Part shown: positions 7,290 through 16,859 of the stretch, in pieces
Layout of the letters: every line of letters begins with the position of its first letter
Numbering within the stretch: position 1 is the first letter of the stretch
From: Deltaproteobacteria bacterium
Lineage (GTDB): Bacteria; Desulfobacterota; Desulfuromonadia; Desulfuromonadales; BM103
Assembly: GCA_024636215.1 (NCBI GenBank)
Contig: JAGXHL010000008.1
Coordinates: 1-26,080 of the forward strand
Length of the DNA: 26,080 nucleotides
Reading direction: 5' to 3'
The notes under the pieces: generated by a model
Told to the model about the DNA's origin: nothing
The model's database searches: none
Seen by the model: only the letters and a program-made list of their open reading frames with translations
Translations under genes and position numbers: made by a program

Positions 7290-10200
7290 TTAAGCGACCT
7301 CTTTCATGCACACAGAGACGAGCTTGGACATTCCGGGCTCCTCCATGGTAATGCCATAGAGGTTATCGGCAATTTCCATGGTCCGCTTATTGTGGGTAAT
7401 GATAATAAATTGTGAGGTCCTCGCCATGGTCGCGACAAGATCGTTGAAACGGCCTATATTGGCGTCATCCAGAGGGGCGTCGACTTCGTCAAGCAGACAG
7501 AAGGGAGACGGTTTGATCTGGAAGATGGAGAAGATCATGGCAACGGCAGTCAAAGCTTTTTCGCCCCCGGAAAGCAAGGTCACATTCTGCAGTTTCTTGC
7601 CAGGCGGCTGTGCAACCACCTCGATGCCTGTTTCCAGGAGATCATTTTCATCGGTCAGAATCAGTTCGGCCTGACCTCCGTTAAAGAGCTGCGGGAAGAG
7701 TTCGCGGAAGCGCTCATTAACCAGATCAAAAGTCTCCCGGAAACGCTTGCGGGTGGTGCGGTTGATCTTGGCAATCGCCGATTGCAACCCCTCCAGAGAG
7801 GTCTGCAAATCCTCTTGCTGCCCGCTCAGGAAGTTATAGCGCTCTTCGAGTTCCTGGAACTCGTCGATGGCCGTCAGGTTGACCTCACCAATATCTTCGA
7901 TGCGTCTTTGCAGGTAATCACGGCGCGTTACAGCCTCGGCTTCGTCGAACTCGGCATCGTACCTGGCGATCACCTCTGGAGCAGTCAGGTCAATCCGGAA
8001 ACGTTCAAGAAAAGCCTGTTGCATATGCTCAATTTCAAGCTGCAACTCCCGACTCTGCATCTGCCGTGAACTCAAGTCTTCACGTAACTCCTGGGCTCTG
8101 GAGCGCAGCTGCTTGAGCTCTGCCTCGCGGCGTTCAATATCTTGACGGCTCTCCTCAAAACGTTCCCGTAAACCGGCAAGCGAGCCTTCCTCTTCAACGC
8201 GCTTGCGATAGAGGACTTCCATTTCGACTTTCAACTCGTCCGCTTCACTGCGCAGGACAGCCTGTTTCTCAACAGCCTCAACGGCATCCTGTTTGAGAGC
8301 AACCTGCCTCTGCCTTAACTCCTCTCGCAAACGACCGAGGCGCTCAAGAGCCTGCCGACTGCTCTCTTCACGTTCACGCAGACTTGCCAGACTTACCTTC
8401 AGGGTTGTTACCGCCTGACGCGCCTCGTTGCCCTGCTCACGCAGGGTCTGAAGCTCTTCCTGCAGGCGCGTGACCAGAGCTTCCAGTTCGCGCTTTTCGC
8501 CTTCGCTCGAAGCGCGTGTGTCCGTTGACAGCCTTAAAGTCTGTTGCAAGGTCTCATGCTCTTCTTGGAGTTGCTCCTCTTCGAGGCTGAGAACTTCGAT
8601 ACGCTCCTGAAGCCGGGCATCTTCCTGCTGTAAACCGTCAAGATCTTTACGACTATCGACCACACGGATTTCCTGGTGGTGCAGTTCCTGCTCGGTGCGA
8701 CGCAAAGAGAGTTCCGTCGCCTGGGCTTCATCGCGCAAGCTTTCGCGCCGCTGGTTCAATGCGGAAACCTCGGCATCGAGAGTTTTGACCTGTTTTTGCA
8801 ACTCCTTCATCTCGCGTTTCTTATGCAACAGGCCTTGATCAAGGGCCTGGCGTCCACCACCTGTCACCTCGCCACGATGAGTCAGAAGGTTGCCATCCTC
8901 TGTAACAAGAGTAACGCCAAAAGGTAACTGCCGATTAAAATAATCAGCCAGATCATCAACCAGGTAAACCCCGGAGATTAGTCGGGACACAATCTGCTGG
9001 AAACCGCTACGCCCCTTCACCAGCTCAACAAGAGCTGTTCCCCCGGGCATCGCCGGAGCATCGGCGGTCGAGCTTTCCGGAAGCAGAAAAGTACAACGGC
9101 CTTCGTTGTCTCTGAGGTAGGCCAGCGCCTCCTGCGTACTCTCCAGATTATCGGGCAGCAGAGCCTGAACGCGCTCACCGAGGACAGCCTCGATAGCCGC
9201 TTCGTAACGGGCCGGGACGTCAAGGATATCGGCAACCAGTCCTTTCATACGGGCCTTGTGCTGCGCTTCAGAGAGCAGCGCCTTGACACCGCGACCGTAT
9301 CCCTCCAGGTTGCGCTCGAGTTGCTGCAGAGATTCAAGTCGGGAGCGTTGACGACTGAGCACCTCGCGACCTTGCAGCAGATCGGTTTCGATCTGCTCAA
9401 CCTGCTCCTTCAGATGAACCTGACGTTCCTGCAACTGTTGCCGTCGGGCAACGAGATCGCCACGTTCTTTTTCTATGGTTTCAAGAGTGTCTGCCAGACT
9501 GCTGCTGTTATTTTGCAGGCGCTCAAGCTGACCGGTCACCGCAACAGCCTCCTGACGGTTGCGCTCACTCAGGTCGGCCAGAACAGCAAGACGCCGATCG
9601 GCTTCCTCCTGCTGGCTGCTCACGCGGGTCAGCTCGGCGAGCAGATGGTAAAGTTTCTGCCTCGCCTGTTCCAGCTGGCGGCCAAGACTTTCTTCCTGTT
9701 CCGTCAAGTCAAGGAGGACGTCCTCACTTGCGGCCAGTCGGGCTTCTTCTTCGGCAAAAACACGGCTTTGGTCCTGTTGACTTTGCTGTAAAGCTTGCTC
9801 TTCCTGCACAGACGTTGCCAGGCGCCGGTCACTATCGGCCAGCTCGACAGTCATCTTCTCCCGCTGACGATCGAGGGACTCAATCTCTTTCTCACCGAAT
9901 TCCAGACGGCTTTCAATGCGCTGGATTTCGCCGGTCAGATGAAAGACTCCGGTCTGGCCCCGGGTCGCTTCCTGATCACGCTCGGCATGTGTCAGTCGCG
10001 CCTGTTCAAGATCAAGTTCTGCCTGCTCGAGTCGCCGGGTTGCGTTATCAACCTGTTCGGTCTGCTCATCAGCCGAACTGCTGATCTGCCTGGCCCTTTC
10101 ACTCAACTCCGCATGATGTCGCAAGCCAAACTGCAGTTCCAGTTCACGCAATTCTTCGCGAAACTCACGGAAACGCTGTGCCCGCTGAGCTTGTCGCTTG

Positions 10201-10823
10201 AGGCTGTTCATTTGCCGCCGGACCTCGCTGACGATATCACCGAGGCGCAGCAGGTTCTGGCGTGTTGCGTCTATTTTACGGACGGCTGACTTTTTACGGG
10301 CCTTGAATTTGGTCACTCCGGCGGCCTCTTCGATCAAACTGCGGCGATCCTCGGGCTTGGCATTGATAATCATGCCGATTTTGCCCTGTTCAATGATCGA
10401 ATAGGCACGGTTGCCCACTCCCGTGTCCATGAAAAGCTCGGTAATATCGAGGAGACGGCAGGAGGATTTGTTGAGCAGATATTCACTCTCGCCGTTGCGG
10501 TATAGACGTCGGGTTATCTGAATCTCGGCATATTCGCGGAAAGCAGCAGGGGCCAGACCTGCCGTATTATCCATAATCAGACTTACTTCAGCCATACCCA
10601 GCGGTTTACGGTTTTCGCTCCCGCCAAAAATAACATCTTCCATCAATTTGCCACGCAGGTAACGGGCGTTCTGCTCGCCCATCACCCAGCGAATCGCGTC
10701 GACAACATTACTCTTACCGCAGCCATTCGGGCCGACAATCGAGGTAATGCCATCATCGAAATCAAGAACGGTACGCTCGACAAACGACTTAAAACCAGTA
10801 ATTTCGATACGTTTTATTTTCAT
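7290..10823 (-). CDS. smc: Chromosome segregation ATPase SMC
   Basis: Condensin ATPase that organises and segregates the chromosome with ScpA and ScpB, neither of which is in the window. The 1177 residues show the canonical layout. An N-terminal Walker A GPNGCGKSN (31-39) comes first, then the R-loop VMGEQNARYLRG and a long charged coiled coil. A globular hinge spans about residues 505-650 (MKGLVADILDVPARYEAAIEA, VTGGG), followed by a second coiled coil. The C-terminal signature LSGGEKALTA and Walker B FCLLDEVDAPLDDAN complete the ATPase head. Both halves of the head are intact, as is the D-loop. The ATG at 10823 begins the family's MKIKRIEITGFKSF, but no clear Shine-Dalgarno precedes it. Confidence 0.97.
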   Translation of the reverse strand: MKIKRIEITGFKSFVERTVLDFDDGITSIVGPNGCGKSNVVDAIRWVMGEQNARYLRGKLMEDVIFGGSENRKPLGMAEVSLIMDNTAGLAPAAFREYAEIQITRRLYRNGESEYLLNKSSCRLLDITELFMDTGVGNRAYSIIEQGKIGMIINAKPEDRRSLIEEAAGVTKFKARKKSAVRKIDATRQNLLRLGDIVSEVRRQMNSLKRQAQRAQRFREFREELRELELQFGLRHHAELSERARQISSSADEQTEQVDNATRRLEQAELDLEQARLTHAERDQEATRGQTGVFHLTGEIQRIESRLEFGEKEIESLDRQREKMTVELADSDRRLATSVQEEQALQQSQQDQSRVFAEEEARLAASEDVLLDLTEQEESLGRQLEQARQKLYHLLAELTRVSSQQEEADRRLAVLADLSERNRQEAVAVTGQLERLQNNSSSLADTLETIEKERGDLVARRQQLQERQVHLKEQVEQIETDLLQGREVLSRQRSRLESLQQLERNLEGYGRGVKALLSEAQHKARMKGLVADILDVPARYEAAIEAVLGERVQALLPDNLESTQEALAYLRDNEGRCTFLLPESSTADAPAMPGGTALVELVKGRSGFQQIVSRLISGVYLVDDLADYFNRQLPFGVTLVTEDGNLLTHRGEVTGGGRQALDQGLLHKKREMKELQKQVKTLDAEVSALNQRRESLRDEAQATELSLRRTEQELHHQEIRVVDSRKDLDGLQQEDARLQERIEVLSLEEEQLQEEHETLQQTLRLSTDTRASSEGEKRELEALVTRLQEELQTLREQGNEARQAVTTLKVSLASLREREESSRQALERLGRLREELRQRQVALKQDAVEAVEKQAVLRSEADELKVEMEVLYRKRVEEEGSLAGLRERFEESRQDIERREAELKQLRSRAQELREDLSSRQMQSRELQLEIEHMQQAFLERFRIDLTAPEVIARYDAEFDEAEAVTRRDYLQRRIEDIGEVNLTAIDEFQELEERYNFLSGQQEDLQTSLEGLQSAIAKINRTTRKRFRETFDLVNERFRELFPQLFNGGQAELILTDENDLLETGIEVVAQPPGKKLQNVTLLSGGEKALTAVAMIFSIFQIKPSPFCLLDEVDAPLDDANIGRFNDLVATMARTSQFIIITHNKRTMEIADNLYGITMEEPGMSKLVSVCMKEVA

Positions 10824-10921
10824 TGGGGAGTCGGTACTGAAAGAGCGGCTGGCCGCCCTGACCCTCTGACAAATTGTTCAATGCATCGTGCCCGGGAAGA
10901 AACAACGGTCGGGCCGTAGTT

Positions 10922-11064
10922 AGTTTTCGATCTGGAAACGAGCAATTTTTCGCAAGATCAAGGAAATCAAGGATTTGAGCGGAGGCGTAGTGCTTTACGC
11001 CGCACAATCAAATTTGCTGATTGACGCAGAGATTGCGGAAAAGGGCCGTTTCCGGACGAAAACT
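10922..11064. repeat. Dispersed hairpin repeat, copy 1
   Basis: A 143-bp element bounded by AGTTTTCGATCTGGAAAC (10922-10939) and GTTTCCGGACGAAAACT (11048-11064), which are inverted repeats of each other apart from a few bases. Inner segments also pair: TTTTTCGCAAGATC with GAGATTGCGGAAAA, and GGCGTA with ACGCC around a short loop near 10984-11000. The whole unit can therefore fold into one long imperfect hairpin. It lies between the divergent smc and pseudouridine synthase genes. Further copies are at 21386 and 23832. No transposase is present. The remaining gap bases (10824-10921) show nothing I recognise. Confidence 0.85.
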
Positions 11065-11114
11065 GATTAGCTGGAGATGTTAGCAAGCTATGCCAGCGGA
11101 GTAAAGGAGATTTA

Positions 11115-12071
11115 ATGCCTGCAGCGCCTGGTTTTTTCACCTTCTTGCAGAGCAGCCTCGCAAACCTGCAACAACTATGTTATGACCTGTTTATGACTCA
11201 ATGGCAAATCAATCCTCGCGAAGCAAACCTGCCTCTGCATGAAGCACTGGCATTGAGAATCCCGACCGCCCCCACCGCCTTCTTGCGCCAACTCTGCAAA
11301 AGGCGGAGAATCAGCCTTAACGGGGTTGTCGCCGACGCCGGCAGGCTTACCCGATGCGGGGAGACGATTGCCGTCAAATATTCACAACGCTGGCTCGACT
11401 GCCTCGACAAGCTTCCGGTAAAACCGGAACAGGTCCTTTACGAAGACGCACAATGCATGGTTCTCAACAAACCGGCGGGCCTGGCAATCCATCGCGCTGT
11501 GGGCCATGCTGACAACCTCCTGCACTGCGTTCAGGATTTTTTAGCCCTGCGCAAGGAAACCTTTCAAGTGTCGCCCGTTCATCGCCTCGACATAGGCACC
11601 TCGGGCGCAGTCCTGTTTGGCAAGGGGCGCGCAGCAATCAGCCAACTCGGCCAAAGGATGAACGCGGGGCATTTCGGCAAAGGCTACCTGGCACTGGTCA
11701 GCGGCAGGCTCACCGCTCCGGGTGAACTGGGTGGTACTGTCCCTGCCAAAGGCAAGAACAAAGAGGCCTTGACCAGATACAAGCCGCTGGCCTTTGTCGG
11801 CAGCTACACATTACTTGAGCTGGAACTGCTAACCGGACGCCATCACCAGATCAGATATCAGTTGGCGGCTTCGGGTTCTCCTGTTGCTGGAGACACCCGC
11901 TATAAAGGGGAGAGCTTCAACGACTTGGAGCGACCCTTTCTGCATTGTCATCAACTGATCTTTCCTCGCCCACATGACGAGCGCACCATAACCATCAAGG
12001 CACCATTGCCTGAAGATTTGGCGCGCCTGCTGCTGACCTTGAAGTTTCCATTGGCCGACCTCGCCTTGTGA
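11115..12071 (+). CDS. RluA-family pseudouridine synthase
   Basis: Isomerises specific uridines in rRNA or tRNA to pseudouridine. An S4-like RNA-binding segment occupies about residues 45-90 (LPLHEALALR ... ISLNGVVADAGRLTRCGETI). The catalytic domain follows, with the motif HRLDIGTSG, whose Asp is the nucleophile. Other family signs are VLNKPAGLAIH at the start of the domain, GKGYLALVSGRL, and the LLTGRHHQIRYQLAASGSPVAGDTRY motif near the C terminus. The ATG at 11115 has a good AAGGAGA site. An internal ATG at 11193 (MTQWQINPRE) resembles the usual family start but lacks a ribosome-binding site. RluC/RluD or other site specificity cannot be assigned from sequence alone. Confidence 0.9.
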   Translation: MPAAPGFFTFLQSSLANLQQLCYDLFMTQWQINPREANLPLHEALALRIPTAPTAFLRQLCKRRRISLNGVVADAGRLTRCGETIAVKYSQRWLDCLDKLPVKPEQVLYEDAQCMVLNKPAGLAIHRAVGHADNLLHCVQDFLALRKETFQVSPVHRLDIGTSGAVLFGKGRAAISQLGQRMNAGHFGKGYLALVSGRLTAPGELGGTVPAKGKNKEALTRYKPLAFVGSYTLLELELLTGRHHQIRYQLAASGSPVAGDTRYKGESFNDLERPFLHCHQLIFPRPHDERTITIKAPLPEDLARLLLTLKFPLADLAL

Positions 12072-12218
12072 TTCATCAAAAGTGCGCAAGGATTTTTGCA
12101 AAAAAAGAACGATAAATTACGCCACAGGTTTATAAATACAGTTATAATGGCGTACAGTCAGTCACCGACAACTTGCTCTGATTCGATTTCAATCCTCAAC
12201 AACAGGGTCCTCACCCAA

Positions 12219-13592
12219 ATGTCCGCAAGCAAGCCACAGAGCAGAAGAGTGCTACATCAACGAACAGCAGCACGGACAGCGCTTTTTTATTCCATTTTCT
12301 CCTGTCTCTGGATTTACTTCTCCGACACGGTACTGGCGTGGTTTCTCATTGACCCAATCCAACTGACGCAGGCACAAACCATAAAGGGCGGGCTGTTTGT
12401 GGTGGTAACGGCGGTCCTGCTTTACCTCTACTTGTCTCATTGTCTACAGAGAATGAGCGAAAAGGAGGAAGAACTCGAGGCTGAACGGGACAAAATCCAA
12501 CAACAGATGCAGGACCATATTCATCAGCTCAACATACTTTTTGACTCGATGAATGCGGTCATCTATGTTGCCGATCTGGAAACCTATGAGCTGATTTACG
12601 TGAATCGCTTTGCCTTAGACTTTTTTGGACCTGACTGGCAGAAGCGCAAATGCTATCACTACCTTCAGAACAACAGGGATCAACCTTGTGAATTTTGTAC
12701 CAATTCACAACTCCTCAATGAGGGACAACATGGTGATCCAGTGGTGTGGGAGTTTTTTAACCCAAAAACCGACCGCTGGTATGAGTGTTTCGACAAGGCC
12801 ATTCGCTGGACCGATGGTCGACTGGTTCGTCTCGAAGTCGCCCAGGATGTGACCGAACGCAAGCAACTGGAAAAGATCAAGGATGATCTTCTCTCGGCGA
12901 TGAGTCATGAAATGCGCACCCCACTGACAGCCATCAGTGGCTTTGCCGAACTGCTGGAAGGGGAAGAGGAGATTCCGGAGCAGCACAGGCGCCACATCAA
13001 TATCATCTGCCGGGAGGCAGAGAAACTTACGGAACTGATCAACAGGTTTCTGGATATAAAACGACTCAAAACAGATCGGGCACGGGTTGATTACGAACAT
13101 CTGTCGGTTCGGGAACTGTTGGCAAAACTACAAACCAACACCCGCGACTGTAAGAAGCACCATATTATCAAGGTTATCTGCAGAACAGACGCGCAGATCT
13201 ATGGCCACCGCAAGGAGCTGACCCAGGTCCTTACACAACTTTTGGAGAACGCCTGTCGTTACTCACCCCAGGGAGGCGACATCGAGCTTACGGCACAAAG
13301 CGATGAGCGAGGGGTTTCTATCTGCGTCACAGATCAGGGCATTGGCATCCCGGCTCATGAGCTGAAATCCATATTCTCGCCGTTCCACAGGCTCGACACA
13401 GGGGATACGCGCACAACAGGTGGCGTAGGCCTCGGACTGTACCTGGCGAGAGAGATCATTATCTTGCATGGCGGCACGATCAAGGTCAGTAGCAACCTCG
13501 GTGAAGGCAGCACTTTCACTGTTCTACTGCCTTGCATAACGGATCAGGAGAGCCGGCAGGAGACACCGAAAACGATCGCTGAATACTCATGA
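12219..13592 (+). CDS. Membrane PAS-domain sensor histidine kinase
   Basis: Two N-terminal transmembrane helices (about residues 21-43, containing WIYFSD, and 57-73) flank a very short periplasmic loop. A coiled coil and one PAS domain (about 105-215) follow, then HisKA with phospho-acceptor His230 (MSHEMRTPLTAISGF). HATPase_c shows N-box LLENACRYS, G1 DQGIGIP, F-box FSPFHR and G2 GGVGLGLYLA, all intact. The PAS holds three cysteines, Cys145, Cys157 and Cys160 (CX11CX2C). The frame opens further upstream (TTG 12096, ATG 12147), but none has a clear ribosome-binding site. A TATAAT-like -10 at 12143-12148 favours ATG 12219. No response regulator is adjacent, so the partner is unknown. It overlaps the next gene by 4 bp. 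Confidence 0.9.
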   Translation: MSASKPQSRRVLHQRTAARTALFYSIFSCLWIYFSDTVLAWFLIDPIQLTQAQTIKGGLFVVVTAVLLYLYLSHCLQRMSEKEEELEAERDKIQQQMQDHIHQLNILFDSMNAVIYVADLETYELIYVNRFALDFFGPDWQKRKCYHYLQNNRDQPCEFCTNSQLLNEGQHGDPVVWEFFNPKTDRWYECFDKAIRWTDGRLVRLEVAQDVTERKQLEKIKDDLLSAMSHEMRTPLTAISGFAELLEGEEEIPEQHRRHINIICREAEKLTELINRFLDIKRLKTDRARVDYEHLSVRELLAKLQTNTRDCKKHHIIKVICRTDAQIYGHRKELTQVLTQLLENACRYSPQGGDIELTAQSDERGVSICVTDQGIGIPAHELKSIFSPFHRLDTGDTRTTGGVGLGLYLAREIIILHGGTIKVSSNLGEGSTFTVLLPCITDQESRQETPKTIAEYS

Positions 13593-16500
13593 CAGAAGCA
13601 CACTCACAACCTCCACAGCGCAAACGGCTGCTGCTTTTCAGCCTCCTGATCGTCGTTATTCTTGCAGCGATCTCAACCGGTTATTTCCTTTTCACCTTCG
13701 ATCTCAACGACTACAGAAAAAATGCCGAAAAGAAACTCACCTCCCTTCTGCAATTGCCAGTAGCCCTGGGCCATATCAGATACAATCTACAGGATAGCAA
13801 CCTGGCCTTAAATATCGATGGCTTGCAACTGGGGGATGACAGTTCAAATCTGCAGGTCGAGGCAAAACAGGTGGTTGTTTACCTGCGTTGGCTGGGTCTC
13901 CTTGAACGCGAGTTCAGATTTGCCAAAATCAGCCTGGTCGAGCCGAAGATTCTCATCAGACAGACAACTGCAACAGCTCCCGGAGACAGCGATCATCCCC
14001 AGCAAGCGTCGCTAAGGCTCAAACCGGAGTTGCTACAGATCTTCAGCATTACAGCTCTGGATGTTACAGACGGCAACCTGGTGATCGAATCAACAAATGC
14101 CGGACAATCGATGCAACGGTTCGAATATAGAGAATTCGATGCCTGGATCACCGACTTTCGCCTTAACGAAACGTTCCAGTTTGGAATCAAAGGGCAGCTG
14201 CAGCTCCCCGCCCAAAATAACACGAGCTTCTGCCAAGTGCAGGGAAATGGCGGTTTGCTCCTTGACGATAATCAGAAGCTGGAACCCTATTTCAACCTCA
14301 ACCTGAACGCAAAAAATCTTGACCTCGCACGTATCAGAGAAGGCTTTGCCCGTCAGGCGGATAGCAACATCGTCAAAGGAACAACTGATCTGGACCTGCA
14401 TTTAGCGGGATCGCCAAGCGAGGAGATTGATTTTCGGATCAGCCTGTCTTCAGAAAGTATCGCCCTGCGCCCGAATAATGACTATGCGCAGCCAATCATA
14501 CTGAAAAAAGTCCTCGCCACAGGCCGACTTCAGCTTCAAGGCGAGCAGCCTGGCATTGACGCCCTATCCTTACAGGTTGATGAATCCCGACTGGCGGGTG
14601 AAATCAAATGGAGACCGCATTCAGGCCCCTTCTCGGCAACAGTGACAATCCTTGACAGCGACCTGCCCGTTGCCATGATCAAGCAATGGCTCCCTGATCG
14701 TCAGCAAAGCTTGCAAACGCTCCGTCAGCACCTTAAAGACCTGGGATCAATCCATATCGAGAAAGCGCACCTGTCCCTCCTCGACGAGCCAGCAACAGCC
14801 CTGAGCTGGCAACTTGAGGCACTCAAAGGTGAGCTGGTAAAGATCGGCTGGGTCATGGAGGATGGTCCCGATGCGGAGTTAGTGTCCCTGCCATTCGATA
14901 TCACCGGCGATAACTGGCAGATCGTTAATGGCACAGCAGAGCTCGGGTCGCTGCAACTGACCCTTGCAGGGGCGGGTGCGATCAACGGAGGCAGTCCGGT
15001 TCTGTCAACGCTGGATATGAGTGGCAGGATAAAGAGTGAAGTATTTCTGGAAGAGTGGCAAATCCGGCAGGATCTTCTGCAAACTAGTGGTGAAATTGGT
15101 GTCAAGGGTCACCTTGAAGGCCCACTTGACCAACTCACCCTGGACCTGCAGGCAGACTTGTCACAACTCAGCATCAGACATTCTTCAGGGCTTGAGTTCA
15201 CCCCCGGGGCAACAGACCAACTCACCCTGCACAGTAGTATAACCCCGCACAAAATAAGCCTTGATCACGGTTCCGTCAAATGGTCGGCTTTCAAAGGGCA
15301 TATGTCCGGCAACTACCAGCCAGAGGATCCTGACAGCCTGGTCTTTGATGCGATCTTGAGCCTTGACGAACTGGCCGGCGTGACTGATAGCCTGCCGCTT
15401 TTGAAAAAACTGCAGCTGCAGGGTCAGGCCGACCTGAGCATCAACCAACGAGGAAGACTGCAGGGCAATCGACCCGACATGACGCTGACCCTGCGCGATG
15501 CCGGTCTGCGTGCGACGAGATTTATTGCCGACTTAAGTCATATTAATGGTCGCATCAGACTCACCGAAACGGGAATGATCGCAAAAAATCTCCAGGTGTA
15601 CATTGGCCAGTCCCCGCTCACGGTGCAGGCAGAAATCCCCGACTTCAGCAGGCCACGCCTGCTGCTGGATGCCAAGGCAAACTCAATCCATGCCAACGAC
15701 CTGATTTTCAAATCAGAAAAGGCGCTGTTGCGTGATGTCGACGGCCACCTGGAAATCGACCGTGACGGTCTGACTTTTGCACCGGTTCAGGTCCGGCTTG
15801 ATGGGGGGACGAATGCATCGGTACGAGGAACCATCTCTTTCCATCCGCCTTTTGATGTAAAGCTCGACATAACCTCCGAATTTGCCAGGGTCAGGGAAAT
15901 CGTCGGTTTGTGGACTGATCAGTCAAACAGAGCAAAGGCACATCACGAACGGGAGAACAAGGGCACTCGAATAACCAGGAGTACTGTAACGATCAAGGCC
16001 TCTGTAAAAAGCGGCAGCTTGTACGGAATGAGCTTTCATGACGCGACTGCGACCATTACCCCCTCTCATGGCCGCCTGACTATCCACCCCCTCCACTTCT
16101 CAGTCGGAGAAGGCTCTTGTAATGCCCAGGTCCTGGTCAACTTTCCTGAGCAGGAGCCGGTGCAATTGCGTATTTCAGGGCATGCCGAAGATGTCGACGC
16201 TCTAGAAGTCTATCGGGAGTTATTAAATCAGAAGAGTATCGTACGTGGAAAATTGCGCGGCGACTTCCATCTGACCGGGAATACCGGCAAGGATTACATG
16301 CCGACCACGAATGGCCAGTTCAGTGTTCAGATCCGTGAGGGTGTCCTGCATCAGTTCCAGATATTGAGTAAGGTCTTTTCGTTACTCAACGTCTCGCAGA
16401 TCTTTGCCCTCCAGCTTCCGGATATGGATCAGGAAGGGATGCCTTTTGACACCTTGACAGCAGACCTTGAACTGAATCAGGGGATTCTCAGCACCGAGAA

Positions 16501-16858
16501 CTTGCTCATAAAAAGCAAGGCCATGAATCAATCTTACCAGGGACAGATGAATCTGGACACCAGGGAGATCGATCTGGCCATTGGTATGCAGCCTCTGGGT
16601 ACGGTCGATAAGATCGTTTCGCGAATACCGGTCGCGGGGTGGCTGCTCACAGGCGAAGATCAAGCGTTTCTGTCGGCACATTTTACCGCCACCGGACCTG
16701 CAGACGATGTCAACGTCAATCTGATGCCTTTGGACACCATTACCGAGCCGACGATAGGTCTTCTGCGCCGGACACTCGGCCTGCCCTTCAAGTTATTGGA
16801 GAGCCCGGAAATTCTCTGGGGCGGAAAGAAAGAGGAGGACACAGCTACGGGCGATTGA
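13589..16858 (+). CDS. AsmA-like/YhdP-type large envelope protein
   Basis: A 1089-residue protein anchored by one N-terminal membrane helix (LLLFSLLIVVILAAISTGYFLF, about residues 13-34). The typical AsmA opening follows: FDLNDYRKNAEKKLTSLLQLPVALG. The rest is a long run of amphipathic beta strands with repeated 'L.L..G.L..' patterns, expected in the AsmA/TamB/YhdP superfamily of bridge-like proteins. These span the periplasm and are implicated in phospholipid transport to the outer membrane. The C terminus (NLLIKSKAMNQSYQGQMNL, GTVDKIVSRIPVAGWLLTGED) is the conserved AsmA-type C-terminal region. Its ATG overlaps the kinase stop by 4 bp, implying coupled translation. Family is fairly sure; exact member and cargo are not. 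Confidence 0.87.
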   Translation: MTEAHSQPPQRKRLLLFSLLIVVILAAISTGYFLFTFDLNDYRKNAEKKLTSLLQLPVALGHIRYNLQDSNLALNIDGLQLGDDSSNLQVEAKQVVVYLRWLGLLEREFRFAKISLVEPKILIRQTTATAPGDSDHPQQASLRLKPELLQIFSITALDVTDGNLVIESTNAGQSMQRFEYREFDAWITDFRLNETFQFGIKGQLQLPAQNNTSFCQVQGNGGLLLDDNQKLEPYFNLNLNAKNLDLARIREGFARQADSNIVKGTTDLDLHLAGSPSEEIDFRISLSSESIALRPNNDYAQPIILKKVLATGRLQLQGEQPGIDALSLQVDESRLAGEIKWRPHSGPFSATVTILDSDLPVAMIKQWLPDRQQSLQTLRQHLKDLGSIHIEKAHLSLLDEPATALSWQLEALKGELVKIGWVMEDGPDAELVSLPFDITGDNWQIVNGTAELGSLQLTLAGAGAINGGSPVLSTLDMSGRIKSEVFLEEWQIRQDLLQTSGEIGVKGHLEGPLDQLTLDLQADLSQLSIRHSSGLEFTPGATDQLTLHSSITPHKISLDHGSVKWSAFKGHMSGNYQPEDPDSLVFDAILSLDELAGVTDSLPLLKKLQLQGQADLSINQRGRLQGNRPDMTLTLRDAGLRATRFIADLSHINGRIRLTETGMIAKNLQVYIGQSPLTVQAEIPDFSRPRLLLDAKANSIHANDLIFKSEKALLRDVDGHLEIDRDGLTFAPVQVRLDGGTNASVRGTISFHPPFDVKLDITSEFARVREIVGLWTDQSNRAKAHHERENKGTRITRSTVTIKASVKSGSLYGMSFHDATATITPSHGRLTIHPLHFSVGEGSCNAQVLVNFPEQEPVQLRISGHAEDVDALEVYRELLNQKSIVRGKLRGDFHLTGNTGKDYMPTTNGQFSVQIREGVLHQFQILSKVFSLLNVSQIFALQLPDMDQEGMPFDTLTADLELNQGILSTENLLIKSKAMNQSYQGQMNLDTREIDLAIGMQPLGTVDKIVSRIPVAGWLLTGEDQAFLSAHFTATGPADDVNVNLMPLDTITEPTIGLLRRTLGLPFKLLESPEILWGGKKEEDTATGD

Positions 16859-16859
16859 T

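Noticed and set aside
10789..11007. Minus-strand 72-residue frame upstream of smc
   Set aside because: It overlaps the smc start in another frame and repeat copy 1, with no supporting features.
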